A DNA stretch of 64,000 nt from Pollenia angustigena (taxonomy: Eukaryota; Arthropoda; Insecta; Diptera; Polleniidae), in the NCBI GenBank assembly GCA_930367215.1, contig OV884059.1, positions 233,367,803 through 233,431,802 on the forward strand, given 5' to 3'. A program made the position numbers and the translations under genes. Within the stretch, counting starts at the first letter, position 1; the number at the start of each line of letters is the position of its first letter. Below, one piece after another: positions 31,736 through 43,199 of this stretch. A model generated the notes under the pieces. It did no database searches, was not told where the DNA came from, and was given only the letters and a program-made list of their open reading frames with translations.

Positions 31736-32645
31736 AAAACAAGTAAGAGTGCTATATTCCGCTGTGCCGAATCTTATATACCCTTCACCATTGTGCGAGT
31801 AGAATAGAGAGCAACTAAATAGTTTTTACATATACATATACATACATATTTACAATACTTAAAACTTCATTATAAATGAAATTTAAAAAGCGAAAACTGG
31901 TACATATTTTTTTTAAGTCGTTTTTAGTTTCTATTTGTTAAAATTATTTCGTTATATATATGAAATAATAAAGAAGGGTGTTAACGAAAATCATATACGG
32001 GCATTATGCTAGTATATGTAAACAAATACGAAAGGGGGGTGAGGGGATTGGAAGAAGAGACGACAACCGGATTTGAACTTCGCTTTGCATAAGAACCCAG
32101 AATATATATACTTTATAGGGTGTAGGACCTTCAGTGAAGGGTATAAAAAACAAACTCTGCTATTTCTTAACCGATTTGACAGATTTATATACCGACGTGT
32201 TAAAGAAAAAATTTATATTTTGGTCATAACTTTTTCTTATATTTTCTATTAAAAATTTCCGATCTTCTGATATATAAGGCGTAACCATAGGTCATATTAC
32301 AGTCATAAAATTCAGGTTTTTATAAAATTTTTAATACTTTTTGTATGAGAGGTACCACGCCTACTTCTCCAATCCCGCCCACATTTTGTAGGATGGTGTG
32401 TATTTATAACATAAATGTTTGTACCTAATTAAAAAGCTTTGGCTCTTGCCGTTCTCCAGATATACAGAAAAAAGTAATAAAGACAGACGGACGGACAGAC
32501 GGACGGACGGATATCGTTAAATCAACTTCTCTCCTCATAAGGACCCAAAATATATATACTTTATAGGGTCTAAGATCAATATTGTAGAAATTACAAACGG
32601 AATGACAAACTTACCCTTTTCCACCTGTGGTGAAGGGTATAATAA
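31736..32645 (-). mobile_element. INE-1-like repeat, family A, inverted copy
   Basis: The reverse-complement counterpart of 9567-10677, with the same composite layout: tail AAGTAAGAGTGCTATATTCC at the left, an inner head (CCTTCAGTGAAGGGTATA) near 32128, and the outer head (CCACCTGTGGTGAAGGGTAT) at the right end. A GACAGACGGACGGAC tract lies near 32490. Insertion into family C DNA is visible on both sides. Confidence 0.82.
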
Positions 32646-32647
32646 AT

Positions 32648-32912
32648 AGACAAAGTTGTCATAAAAGTAGGCGTGGTAAATTTTTCTTTCGATGAAAACT
32701 TAAAATGGATTAATACGAACATTTGAAAAAAAAATTAGTCACATCGATGGAGCCGTTTACTGATTTAAGGTAAATCGAAAGAAGTGAGCGGGGCAATATT
32801 TTCTTTCCGTAAAAACCTAAGTTGGATTATGGCGATCATTTTAAATTGTCCAAATCGGTCAAGCCGTTCTGAAGCTATGCGATCAGCAACACACATTTCA
32901 TTTTTATTATAT
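32648..32912 (+). repeat. Family C repeat, right part
   Basis: One full dimer of the 37-kb array in reverse orientation: AAAAGTAGGCGTGGTAAATT, then GAGCGGGGCAATATTTTC and CCTAAGTTGGATTATGGCG. It continues the fragment at 31609-31735. Confidence 0.75.
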
Positions 32913-32990
32913 AAAATATACTTTATAGGGTCTAAGAAAAATATTGTAGAAATTACAAACGGAATGACAAACTTATAACTACCGTTTCAC
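32913..32990 (+). repeat. Short duplicate of an INE-1-like head
   Basis: ATACTTTATAGGGTCTAAG through ACAAACGGAATGACAAACTT repeats bases 32557-32611 almost exactly. It is a second, truncated copy of the family A head next to the first. Confidence 0.7.
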
Positions 32991-33527
32991 CTTAAGATAA
33001 ATTTTTATAATTAAATCTTATATCAAAACCTAGAAACAAATGACTGACCGAATACTAGGCCATTATTAGTATATAAAATCAAAAATTATTAAAAACATAA
33101 AATTAAATAATTTTTAATGTAGGTATTAAGTTCCATTTTAAAATCTTAAATTGTTAAACATTTATTGTTTTTAAAACAAAAAGGTATTCAAACAAAATTT
33201 TCAAGATCACTCAAGCCTGAAAGATTTCTATTTTAATTTAGTTTTGTTTTTGTTGTTTTTGCTTAAGGTCAATTACCTTTTAATTTAAACGAAAAAATTT
33301 AAAAATAAAAGAAATCAAGAATTTAAATCAACGTAAACATATAGTAATTTCATTTAAATAGTTAAAATAGTTAAACAATTGCAATTTGTTTTCACATAAT
33401 CGGTTTAGACGAATTTCGTGTAATCTCTAAAGGGAATATTTCAAAACAGCTGCCAAAATTCATTTTCACGCCAACAAGAATTGAAAATAAAGTCTAACAA
33501 AAAAAGTTTTTCGCTTGTCGGATAAAA
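32991..33527. other. AT-rich DNA, nothing recognised
   Basis: No gene or repeat boundary supported. Confidence 0.5.
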
Positions 33528-33850
33528 AGCAAGTAAGAAAGTACAGTCGGTCAAGCCCGACTATATAATACCCTACACCATATTATTTTAAAACACATTT
33601 ACGAGAGTACACGTTATTCGGGACCCATGGAGAATCAGGCTTATACATCAATATAAATATGGATCCATCTATGTTTTAAATTTCATTAAAATCGGTTAAA
33701 TAGTTTCTGAGAGGTAGAAATTGCCCCTATCTCCCCTCGTGGTCCTACGATCAAGTTTTCTCCAAAATTGCAACCTGTACTTTGCGCACAAGTACAGCCA
33801 GCGAATCTGCCAGCCGGACGGACATCGTTAGATCGACTCAGAAATTGATT
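33528..33850 (+). mobile_element. INE-1-like repeat, family B, copy 2 (short)
   Basis: It starts GCAAGTAAGAAAGTACAGTCGG and TCAAGCCCGACTATATAATACC, has one internal CTCCCCTCGTGGTCCTACGA unit, and ends near a CAGCCGGACGGACATCGTTAG block. It is internally deleted relative to 28565-29208. Confidence 0.75.
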
Positions 33851-33999
33851 CGGAAGAAGTTTGACATTGAAAAGGTAGAGCCTGATTATTCCTGACATTC
33901 AAAAGAAAAAGCTTGACTTTTTTTGACAATTTAAAATTCGGCTCAGTTAACAAAAAAAAAAAAAAATAAGTTTTATTACATTATTTACACTCTTCAACC

Positions 34000-34490
34000 G
34001 GTCCTGGAGGGATAGAACGGATGCAGGGTGCTTAGGCAATATGGCTCGGCTTGGACGCAGGGGCAACCAGGGTTCTATAAGGATTGGATAGGAGTGGTTT
34101 CAGGATGCTTTTAGGGTTTTTAACGGGTCATTGTTCTGTTAGGGCTTTTACGAGTAAATGGGATAATACCATACCGGACTTCTGCAGGTTATGCAAGAAT
34201 TCTGAGGAGTTAGAGACGATTAAGTATGTACTGTCTCAGCCAGAATGAGATAGATTTCACGTCGAGCTGGGGTCTATCGCTGGATGTAGTCCAGTCAAAA
34301 TACTGCGGTTTGTTAGGGAAATAGGTCGGTCGTTTCTGATAAGGGGACTGTAGAGGTAGTTTTTTGTTCTATATGGTATCTATTAACTATCTTAAATTTA
34401 TTTCCTCTTACTCTACACTGACCGCATTGGTCTTCAAATTGAGGTGTGTCCTTGGGCGCATAGCCCTTCCTAACCTAACCTTACTTCTTC
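34000..34490 (+). pseudogene. I-group non-LTR retrotransposon, ORF2 C-terminus, plus strand
   Basis: The frame from 34102 reads RMLLGFLTGHCSVRAFTSKW, then DNTIPDFCRLCKNSEELETI and YVLSQPE before a stop at 34246. It matches the LTGH...CR-C-..EE-ET...H-LC-CP region that follows RNase H in I/LOA/R1-type ORF2. A 3' UTR follows and the copy ends in CCTAACCTAACC near 34475. 5'-truncated; a different subfamily from 24231-24780 and in the opposite orientation. Confidence 0.75.
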
Positions 34491-34508
34491 ATTCTTTACT
34501 CCATTATA

Positions 34509-34768
34509 TCGACCCCTAACCGCGAAAATAATGTAAGCGCCAAAAATCAAATTTTACAGGAGAGAGCTTTTTTGTTTTATTTCATATTAATTTTGTATGA
34601 AATTTGTCGCTTACACTAAAATTGTTGTTGTTATAAAATCGTAACGGTACATTATGTGACCATGATATTTTAGGAGATGATGCAAGTGTTGCCAATAAAG
34701 TCATTTATTAAAAAAAAACGAAAATTGAAAATCATGTCGCTTACGTTATTTTCGCTGTTAGGGCTCGA
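34509..34768. mobile_element. 260-bp TA-flanked MITE
   Basis: The ends TCGACCCCTAACCGCGAAAA and (minus strand) TCGAGCCCTAACAGCGAAAA are inverted for about 28 bp and continue to GTAAGCG. TA lies at 34507-34508 and 34769-34770. Together this points to Tc1/mariner-type mobilisation. Non-coding. Confidence 0.82.
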
Positions 34769-34770
34769 TA

Positions 34771-36490
34771 TGAATAAATAAGTCCGTTGATTTAGCCCAT
34801 TCAATAGTCTAGTCATTATCTGATAGTTATTCTGCCATACATTCTTCTTTTAAAAGTTCATAATCCTATAATCCTTGAGATACAAATTTTCACAGCTTTT
34901 TTCGACAATTCCTTTTCCCCTTTTAAAAAAAATTCATTTTAGCTGTAGGCCTACTATAAATTACACGATCATGACAATTAAATGGAAAAATTTTTTAAAT
35001 TCCGTTTTTGCCTAACAAATTACATTTTTTCTTGATTCTTGTCACTCATTGAAAAAACTTGAAAATCAAGCTCGTGTGGCAGCCCTACCTACACCACTAG
35101 TGGTGAATGGGGTTATACTTAGTTTGTTGTTTTTGTAGTTGGTGGATCAAAATAAATGCAAATAATATAGTTTTACTTTTTCTTGTGGCAAAGTGCTATG
35201 GTTTTGGGCAGCTACTCAGATTTTGTGTTTTTAAAAAAATTAAAAAAAAAAATGTACACACAATTTGTTCCTGCTTAGCCGGTCTACAATGAGTTAATAA
35301 AACGTTCCTAACCTAACCTAATTGTTTTTAATGTTTATTATTTTTGGTTTAAGAATTATGTGCCTTTATCTTTAAAAGTTTTAAAACTAGTTAAAGTTAA
35401 TTAATTTATAATTTGCAAAGTATGAACACGTCTGACTAGCGTTTTTTTATTTATTTATTTAATAAAAAACTAAAGTTTAAATTTGTTGCTAAAGATTTAT
35501 TTATCTATAAAAGAAATTGTAAAAAAAATTAAAATAACAATAGAATGAATTATTGCAAATTGCACAAAAGTATTTATGTAGTTACGTACCCGTATAAACA
35601 TTTATTGTTCCATAACCAAAAACAATTTATAATAATAATAACAATAGTAATAATAATAATAATGAACTTGAAAATTATTTTAGATATAAAATCAATGGCT
35701 ACGTAGATTTGTATCATCTTCATACAGTAAAAAGAAAACAAAATCCACTTTATAAAAAGATAAAGTTGATTCATAAATACGATTAAATATTTTTTTTTGT
35801 AGAACTTGTATTAAGCGGTAAAAGTGACAAACAACACCTACTTTATTTTTGTTATTTACACTAAGTATTTAAGTGCTTTTAATAGTGCTTTCTATAACTT
35901 AAAGTATTTTTTTTTTAATATATTTTAATAGATTTGTTTGATTTTAAAAATCGGTTAAATTGACTTGTTATAGATTTGGTAACAAAGGCTGCTATGCAGT
36001 ATGATCTAGGGGAACAATTGCCTTTTTAATACTACTAGGATCGCCCGGTGGCCGAAATTCGACCACTTCACATTTACTTTTGAGAGAACCTGTGCGTTGT
36101 ACAATAAAATCGGTGTTTGCAAACAAATTTAAAACGCTTTTAAAACCATTTAATCCTGAAAATTTAGAAAAAAATGTATATTGTGCATTTCTACACAAAA
36201 ATACCTTTAAAACGATATATGTTTCATTAAAATCGGTGGACGTTAAGATACTTAAAAATCAACGATAAAAAAATTGCTTCCGTATTTATATATAAGATTG
36301 TGAAGGGTATGAAAGATTCTGCAAAGCACATTTATAACGTATAATTTTTTTTTTTTTGTATGGAGGGGAACTTCTTTCTTCTAAATGTCAGACCCCATAC
36401 AAAGAAGTTGACAGCCAGCATAACTCTCTCTAACGCATATACATACATATCTACCATAAATATGCCTTCATTCGGTGTGGAATTGATTGA
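34771..36490. other. Mostly unrecognised AT-rich DNA
   Basis: Bases 35295-35320 (AACGTTCCTAACCTAACCTAA) look like the bare tail of another I-group retrotransposon copy. A (TAA)n-type microsatellite lies at 35627-35664. No coding sequence is supported. Confidence 0.45.
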
Positions 36491-36494
36491 TTTA

Positions 36495-36620
36495 TTATAC
36501 CGACTACCACCACAATAGGTGAATGAGGTGATATTAAGTTTGTCATTCAGTGCAAAATTGTTTTTGAAATTCATCTTAGACCCCATAAAAAATAATTGGA
36601 CACACTTGTGTACATCCTGG
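36495..36620 (+). repeat. Degraded INE-1-like head, family A
   Basis: TTTATTATACCGACTACCACC, TTTGTCATTCAGTGCAAAAT and TCTTAGACCCCATAAAAAA align in order with the family A head at 9563-9660, with many changes. Confidence 0.5.
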
Positions 36621-37049
36621 GTGCTTGAGAATGCACCGATTGTCGATAATTTCGCACAGCTGCGTTTTATATAACTGAAAATCATACTACAACATTTTGT
36701 GAAGATCGGTCCATAATTTACCACAGGCCCCACATGAAGCCCACTTTTAGAAAAAACTTTAGTACTCCTAAAACCATAACAAATAGCGATCGTTTCATAA
36801 GATGAGAAATTTCAAATTTTGTTTGGTAAAATAAAAATAAATTATTTTTTAGTAAAATTTCGAAATTTTTGTTTTTAAAAAAAGACCAGTGACACTTATT
36901 TTACTAGTCATTTGACTTTCATTAATGATAGAATACAGTTTCTATCACTTTCTTAAGGCCCATATAAAAAAAAAAAATTATGTAAACTCTTGTGTACGTG
37001 TGAAGGATAAAATTCTCTAACTTATGAATTTTATCGTCTACTTATATAT

Positions 37050-38166
37050 ATAAACTTGGATGTGTGTGTGTATGTATGTAACGTATAGACTCCAAAACGG
37101 CTGGGCCGATTTTGATGAAATTTTCAGGGAATCTTCAGAATGTTCAGGCGGGTTACACTGTGAAGTCTGATTTTTGATTTTCGGTCTGGGGGCGGAGGGG
37201 CGTGGCAAAATCCATAACTTGAGAACGGCTTGACCGATTTGAACGATTTTTTCTTTAAAATGATCGCCATGGTCCAACTTAGGTTTTTACGGAAAGAAAA
37301 TTTTGCCCCGCCTACTTTTACGCCCACTTTTTTCGATTTACCTAAAATCAGAAAACGGCTCCATCGAGTTGACTTATTTTTCTTTCAAATGTTCGTAGTA
37401 ATCAACTTTAAGTTTTCATCGAAAGATAAATTTACCACGCCTACTTTTACGCCCACTTTTTCTATTAAGCGCATAACTGGAGAACGGCTCGACCGATTTG
37501 GACGATTTTTTCTTTAAAATTATCGCCATGGTCTAACTTAGGTTTTTCGGAAAGAAAATTTTGCCCCGCCCACTTTTACGCCCACTTTTTTTGATTTACC
37601 TAAAATCAGAAAACGGCTCCATCGATTTGACAAATTTTTCTTTCAAATGTTCGTATTAATCCATTTTAAGTTTTCATCGAAAGAAAAATTTATCACGCCT
37701 ACTTTTACGCCCACTTTTTCTATTAGGCGCATAAGTTGAGAACGGCTTGACCGATTCAAGCGATTTTTTCTTTAAAATGATTCCCATGGTTCAACTTAGG
37801 TTTTTACGGAAAGAAAATTTTGCCCCGCCCACTTTTTTCGATTTACCTGAAATCAAAAACCGGCTCCATCGATTTGACTAATTTTTCTTTTAAATGTTCG
37901 TATTAATCCATTTTACGTTTTCATCGAAAGAAAAATGTATCACGCCTACTTTTACGCCCACTTTTTCTATTAAGCGCATAACTTGAGAACGCCTTGACCG
38001 ATTCAAACGATTTTTTATTTAAAATCATAGCCATGGTCCAACTTAGGATTTTACGGAAGGAAAATTTTAAAGGCCGTAAATTTCGTTTAAAGCTCAATTT
38101 AAATCGTCTGGTAATACAACACTAATGTTTGCTTAGGGCCAGCAACACGGACCTGGTCAGCTAGTA
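37050..38166 (-). repeat. Family C repeat with a dimeric tandem array
   Basis: It opens with a (GT)n/(GTAT)n tract and GGCTGGGCCGATTTTGATG, and ends at CAGCTAGTA (38158-38166), the reverse of the ACTAGCTG start seen at 18803 and 31611. The array at 37221-38080 repeats with a period of about 258, 258 and 247 bp (anchors 37221, 37480, 37738, 37985). Each unit contains two related half-units of about 129 bp, one GCCCCGCC-type and one CACGCCT-type. Non-coding. Confidence 0.82.
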
Positions 38167-38179
38167 GAGCATACAATCT

Positions 38180-39357
38180 GAACTGCTTACTCAAAGGTTG
38201 TTTACTCGTCCGCGTTGATTGATATTTACGACACAGTGGACTAGTCAGTCTTGATGGATTTATTTGTCACAGTTAACTAGTCAATCTAGATAAAATACTA
38301 GTACCTGGTAGTGGCTGGTCAGTCTGGATGAATTTACAAAAAATTTGTTGAATATTTATATAGAAATTGGTATGCACTTTTTTCACTCTCTCGTTGCAAG
38401 TTTTTCGAGTACGTGAACATTTACTATGATTTCTTGTAAATGAACACACCTATTATTACACTTGAAATATTTAACAAGATACAATAATTATAGACATATC
38501 AAAACTTGACGATAATTTTTAGGCTGTTAAATTATGTACTAATACTTATCACCTCCACTACAAAAAGGCAATGAAAATGATAAGAGCTATGCTTGTGAAT
38601 GGGGGTTGACTCACGATCACGCACGCTCACAAGGGAAACGATACAGTGAACTGAATTATTACACTTGTTAGGGTTGCACCCCAAAAAGGACAGCGTAGAA
38701 TTTTGAACACAATTCTAGTACATATGCTCTTGTTCTACAAACAATTTCACATTCCACGAACCATTTGCAATTTATACAAACCAGTAATACCCGTAATAAA
38801 CATTTTTTTAATAAAAATTTTACGAACATATAGATAACAAAAGCAAGTGCTAAAATCGTGTCATTTTGTGAACAAATGATATAAAATACCGCTTTACAAT
38901 TTGGTAATAACTTTTTAAGGAAAGATTTACTTAAACAACAGCAATAAATGAAAAAAAATATGTACATATAATATTTTTTAAGAGAATATTTAATTAAATA
39001 ATAAAGCGGCAAAATTGTTACTTAATTATCTTTAACAGCAAAGCGTCAAAGTGCAAATATATTCACAATTAATTTGAAATATGTATTAATTAAAAAAACT
39101 TTAAGCAAACCCGGAATACTTCCATTTGAAAAAAAAATAATAATAAAAAGGGAAATAAGGACAAATTTAAAATTATTTTTTTGGCAGGATGTGACAAAAC
39201 ACAAGACTGTATAAAACAGTTGAAACTTTATAAAAGTTATATTTTTTCAAAATGATTAAACTCATGATCACTTGTGGTGATGGGTTGAACAAAATTTATT
39301 TACACACATTTGCTTCGGATCGTACATCAAATATAAAAAAAAATATAAGCTAATTAT
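38180..39357. other. Unrecognised DNA with small repeats
   Basis: A CTAGTCAGTCTTGATG-like phrase occurs three times in 38250-38335. GCAAGTTTTTCGAGTACGTGAAC near 38396 recurs near 57090. No gene supported. Confidence 0.45.
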
Positions 39358-39365
39358 ATCCACAC

Positions 39366-40800
39366 TAGGGTATTCATTTAATCGACCTTTTGCTTTAATC
39401 GGTTAATCGCTCGATTAATTAACCGAGGTTTTGGTTTAAACGGTTAATAATCGGTTAATTTTGCTTTTGATCGGTTAACCGATTAATAACGTTTTTTTTA
39501 TAAATAAAGTAATTTCAATATATAAAAATGCATTAATTGTTTATTATTTGAAATTTATTAGGAAAAAAAACAACAATGTACCAAACAAAGCAGTTCTTTA
39601 ACTAAAACGAGCAAACAAACAAAAAACATTAATATGTAATATGCATTTTTCAATTAATACACAAGATGTGCTATCAAGTCATATCCTCATAATATCCCAA
39701 ATAATATTTTGCAATTGCTTAAAATAAATGTTGTTGTGTTTCAAACAAAATAAAAATGTTAATGCTGCGTTCATTAATTCGTCATAACTGTACAGTTGAA
39801 ATCTAAATTAAAAGCGGTAGCCCACAACAGTCATATCGTCGGCTTAATATGAAAACCTGCTAACTCACTTTCAGCATCTTTTACAGGAGAGACAAAAAGC
39901 TTTTTATTTTCCCTTTTTGCTTGATAGAAAATTAAAAATAATTAGTTTTGCACACTTCAAGACTAAAATAGAAGATAAACTAACTACATGCTGGTCGACG
40001 AGGCGTATCTTTCTCTACCACACGTTATCAAAATCTCAATTTACATAAAAAAAGGATTTAGCCGGTTTGCATATTAAGCCGACGATATCTACTTCTTGTA
40101 ATTATTTTATGACATTAGACTTTATGATACCTTGGTAAATCCCCCAAATATGTGTTTATAAAAAAAGAAACTGAGATAACTTAATTAGTTATTTCAATTG
40201 TTAAAGGAGATCTTATAAAATAATCTTTTAGAAAAGTAATTTGGTTTAAATGTTTAGGATCAAAGCGATTCTTATCCTTAGTTTTGACAAAACTTGTCTC
40301 ATTTTCTAGAAATTCTCTAAAATTTTTAACACTTCTAATTGTTTCGGTTTATTCTGTTAAAAGACTGATATGAGAAGATATGAGAAGAAACAAATAACTT
40401 AACACCTACATTACAAAAGGACGTGAAAAAAAGGTGTTGGCAATTAAACATTTAACCCATTTTTCGCAACATTCCTGTTGATCGATGATGAAGGTAAAAA
40501 ACATTGTAATTTATGTGGAAAATGGGTTAAAATGAAGATCACTGAACACCTTCTTTGTTTGTTTGAAAAAAATATTTTCTTAACACATACATACTTATGT
40601 TTTGTATATGAGACGAAACAAATAATTACAAACACAAAAAAATACTACAAAATATTGAAAATTTTCTTCTATCGGTTAATCGACTGAAATTAACCGGTTT
40701 AATCGTTAATCGAAAAAAGCCAATTTGAAATTAACCGATCAGTTAATCGGGTAGTAATTAATCAATTAACCGATTGACGGTTAACCGAATGAATACCCTA
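39366..40800. mobile_element. 1435-bp hAT element with exact ATCCACAC duplication
   Basis: The TSD ATCCACAC is exact at 39358-39365 and 40801-40808. The ends are TAGGGTATTCATT and AATGAATACCCTA. Each end is packed with CGGTTAAT/ATTAACCG motifs. Inside, the frame at 40478-40687 contains KKHCNLCGKW...HLLC, which might be a remnant of a BED-type zinc finger as found at hAT transposase N-termini (weak). Non-autonomous. Confidence 0.92.
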
Positions 40801-40808
40801 ATCCACAC

Positions 40809-41340
40809 CACAATAGTGGAGACGGCATTATGCTTTTGTGCAGATGTTTGTAAGTATACCGATCGCCTCAACTCAATTTCTGAGTCGAAATAACGATGTC
40901 CGTACGGCTGGTTGTGCGTTAAGTACAGGTCGCCAATTTGGAGATAGTTTGATAAAATTTGGAACATAGGTCCTTACTGACACAATGACCAAGCCTATTG
41001 AAATAGGGCGAATCGGTCCAAAATTTCCATAGCCCCCATACAATGTTCTTTCCGGAATAGTGTCTTTGTGGCCATAAACCATTTTATTATGTTCGTATTA
41101 AGATTAAATTTGGCAGAAACTTTTGGAATTAGTCCATATTTGACCATAGCTCCTACACAAATAATACTCGCGAAAATAGATTATAATGCCATATCTTCCT
41201 AATAATATTGGAATTACACATACAAATTAGCGATAATAACTTTTATTCTATGTCATGACAAAATTTGGACCTGGGAGGTCCAAAATTAACCTTTGGTGAA
41301 GTCATGCCTATGTGGCGACGTATTTTTTCGCTTTTAGTGT
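40809..41340 (-). mobile_element. INE-1-like repeat, family B, copy 3 (degenerate)
   Basis: It starts with CACCACAATAGTGGAGACGG (a degraded terminal hairpin), then TAACGATGTCCGTACGGCTGG, AAGTACAGGTCGCCAATTTGG and GACCAAGCCTATTGAAATAGG. This is the minus-strand block order of family B. It borders the hAT target site at 40801-40808. Confidence 0.7.
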
Positions 41341-41398
41341 GACAATACCTTTGCTATTGTTGCTGCTGATGTTAATTTGAAGGAATATTTATAAAAAT

Positions 41399-43190
41399 GG
41401 ATATTTCTGACAGTTTTGATGATGATTTAAAAAGACTACACTCGGTTTATGGCGATGATGAGATCCATATGACGTTATCTGAAAGTGTATGGCGATAATG
41501 AGATCCATATGAAGTTATCTGAAAGTGTCAGTGCTAATACTTTGGGACTAACTGAAAAACAAAGTTTTTTGTATGATGTTTCCGAATCCAATATAATATC
41601 CGAATTGGAGGAATTCGTTGAAGATATAGAAGAGTCGATGAAGATCGATTTGATGTACGGAGAAAGAATGTAATAAGATAATTCTAGAAAATCTTGCTAT
41701 ACAAAGCCGGCAATTTTTCCAAGAATTAAGTAAACCAGAACAAGATTTAGTCCATTTGAGCCATTTGGAATTTCATCGACAAAATTTATCTCTCGAAAAC
41801 GTATATAATACTGAAAGTCGGAAGAAGTATGGCCAAAGGGTAAAAAATATATAAATAAATAAAATAAAATCCAGAGTTGATACAATGTACTTATTTCCCG
41901 GCATTCATATTTGTAGAAAGATGTTTTGTTTTATTTACGATGTAGGTTTAAAACGTTATACAAATTTGATTCGACATAGTGATAATAATGGCTTTTCTGA
42001 ACGAAAACATGAACTAAGTGGCAAGTCTTCAAAACAGGAATCAAGTGTTTTATCACCGGAATCGCTTACTCGTATCATTCAACTTATTTAAAATTTTGCT
42101 GAAAAATTCGCAATACCTCTACCTGGTAGAATGACAAACTACAAAGACTGTAAAGTCATGCTGCTACCATCCAGTGAAACAAAAAGTGCTGTTTATCGTG
42201 GTTTTGAGAAAGTTTGTCTTACTGAAGATAAAATCGCAATTAAAATTTTTTACAAAATTTGGATGAAGTACTGCCCTTACATCTCGCCTATGAAATCAAA
42301 AACTCATCTTTGTGTCGTCTGTCAACGGAATACCTTAATGCTACGACGAGTCTTGGAAGAATCTGATTCAAAAACAAAAGAAGAAAAATTACAAATGGCT
42401 GTTACTCATCTTGACCTTGCGAAACGCCAGCGTGAATTCTACCAACAACGCTGCAACATGAGTGATGCTTATTCTACTATTGTAGTGAGTCCAGTGCACA
42501 ACAAGTCGGAACGGCATATTTCAAAGCAGCTCATAAATATTAAATTTTTGGTATTCATAATGAATTCACTAACGTTCAGTCGAACTATTTATTGGACGAA
42601 GAGGTCGAAATAAGAAAAGGACCTAATTAGCTAAATTCACGATTACTTCACGAAGAATGCCGTTAAAAATTTAGTTTTATTTTGGATAACTGCGTAGCAC
42701 AGAATAAAAATAATGCAATGATACATTATTTGGCCTGGCGAATCGATATCATTAAATTTCCTCCTAACTGGCCACACCAACTTCAGTCCCGATCACTCTT
42801 TCGGATTACTGAAACTAGAATATAGTCGATCAAATGTAGATTTTGAAGATGTGGTCAATAGATCAAGCAGTAATAAATTTAACAACGCTGTGAATGAAAG
42901 TGAAGTAGAGTGGCGAATTTGGGATACTCATTTCGAAGGATTTTACAAAAGATTACCAGGTAAACTGTCTCGATTTTGTGATTTTAATTTTTCAAAATCA
43001 TTTAAATAAATTTTGTAAAATCACCACTTCAAAAAAAAAAAACGAAATTGTATGTAAAGAACTTGTGGACTCGGAAGGAGATAGATTTAATCTGCGAATA
43101 ACGGCTGAGCTACCAAACGAATTACATCCGCTCATTGCACCAAGCGGTTTATTGCTGAAGTCAAAGCGCCGAAAAAAGAAAAAACTGTAA
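41399..43190 (+). pseudogene. Decayed DUF7869-like (transposon-type) gene
   Basis: Several plus-strand frames in sequence belong to one protein family. The N-terminal MDISDSFDDDLKRLHSVYGD at 41399 is broken by a 40-bp tandem duplication. Next come RKKYGQR, ICRKMFCFIYDVGLKRYTNL, LPGRMTNYKDCKVMLLPSSE, a zinc-binding-like block HLCVVCQRNT and KRQREFYQQRCNMSDAYST. After a deletion come YFKAAHKY, IFGIHNEFT, YLLDEEVEIRKGPN, the acidic motif LDNCVAQNKNNAMIHYLAWR near 42680, GHTNFSPDHSFGLLKLEYSR and VEWRIWDTHFEGFYKRLPG. The tail ends LHPLIAPSGLLLKSKRRKKK at 43190. From memory this order matches multicopy invertebrate proteins annotated with DUF7869, possibly an uncharacterised transposon. At least six frame breaks; not functional. 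Family naming is unverified. Confidence 0.7.
41448..41527 (+). repeat. 40-bp tandem duplication within the DUF7869-like pseudogene
   Basis: The unit beginning TATGGCGATGATGAGATCCA (41448-41487) is repeated at 41488-41527 with two substitutions. Forty is not divisible by three, so the duplication shifts the reading frame near the N-terminus. Confidence 0.9.
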
Positions 43191-43199
43191 TTGTCAATT

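Noticed and set aside
36332..36733. Minus-strand frame of 133 codons
   Set aside because: Overlaps a degraded INE-1-like head; codon use is not protein-like, and no domain is recognised.
37221..38080. LTR retrotransposon candidate from long direct repeats
   Set aside because: The repeats form a regular multi-unit tandem array without primer-binding site, polypurine tract or gag-pol sequence.
38668..39012. Minus-strand frame of 114 codons, hydrophobic
   Set aside because: Apparent membrane-like character comes from AT-rich codons (Phe, Ile, Leu, Tyr, Lys); no start context, homolog or neighbour supports it.
41820..41860. Tiny GT-AG intron in the DUF7869-like gene
   Set aside because: The GT...CAG segment is only about 35 bp, shorter than fly introns, and surrounding frames are broken anyway, so an insertion or decay is simpler.
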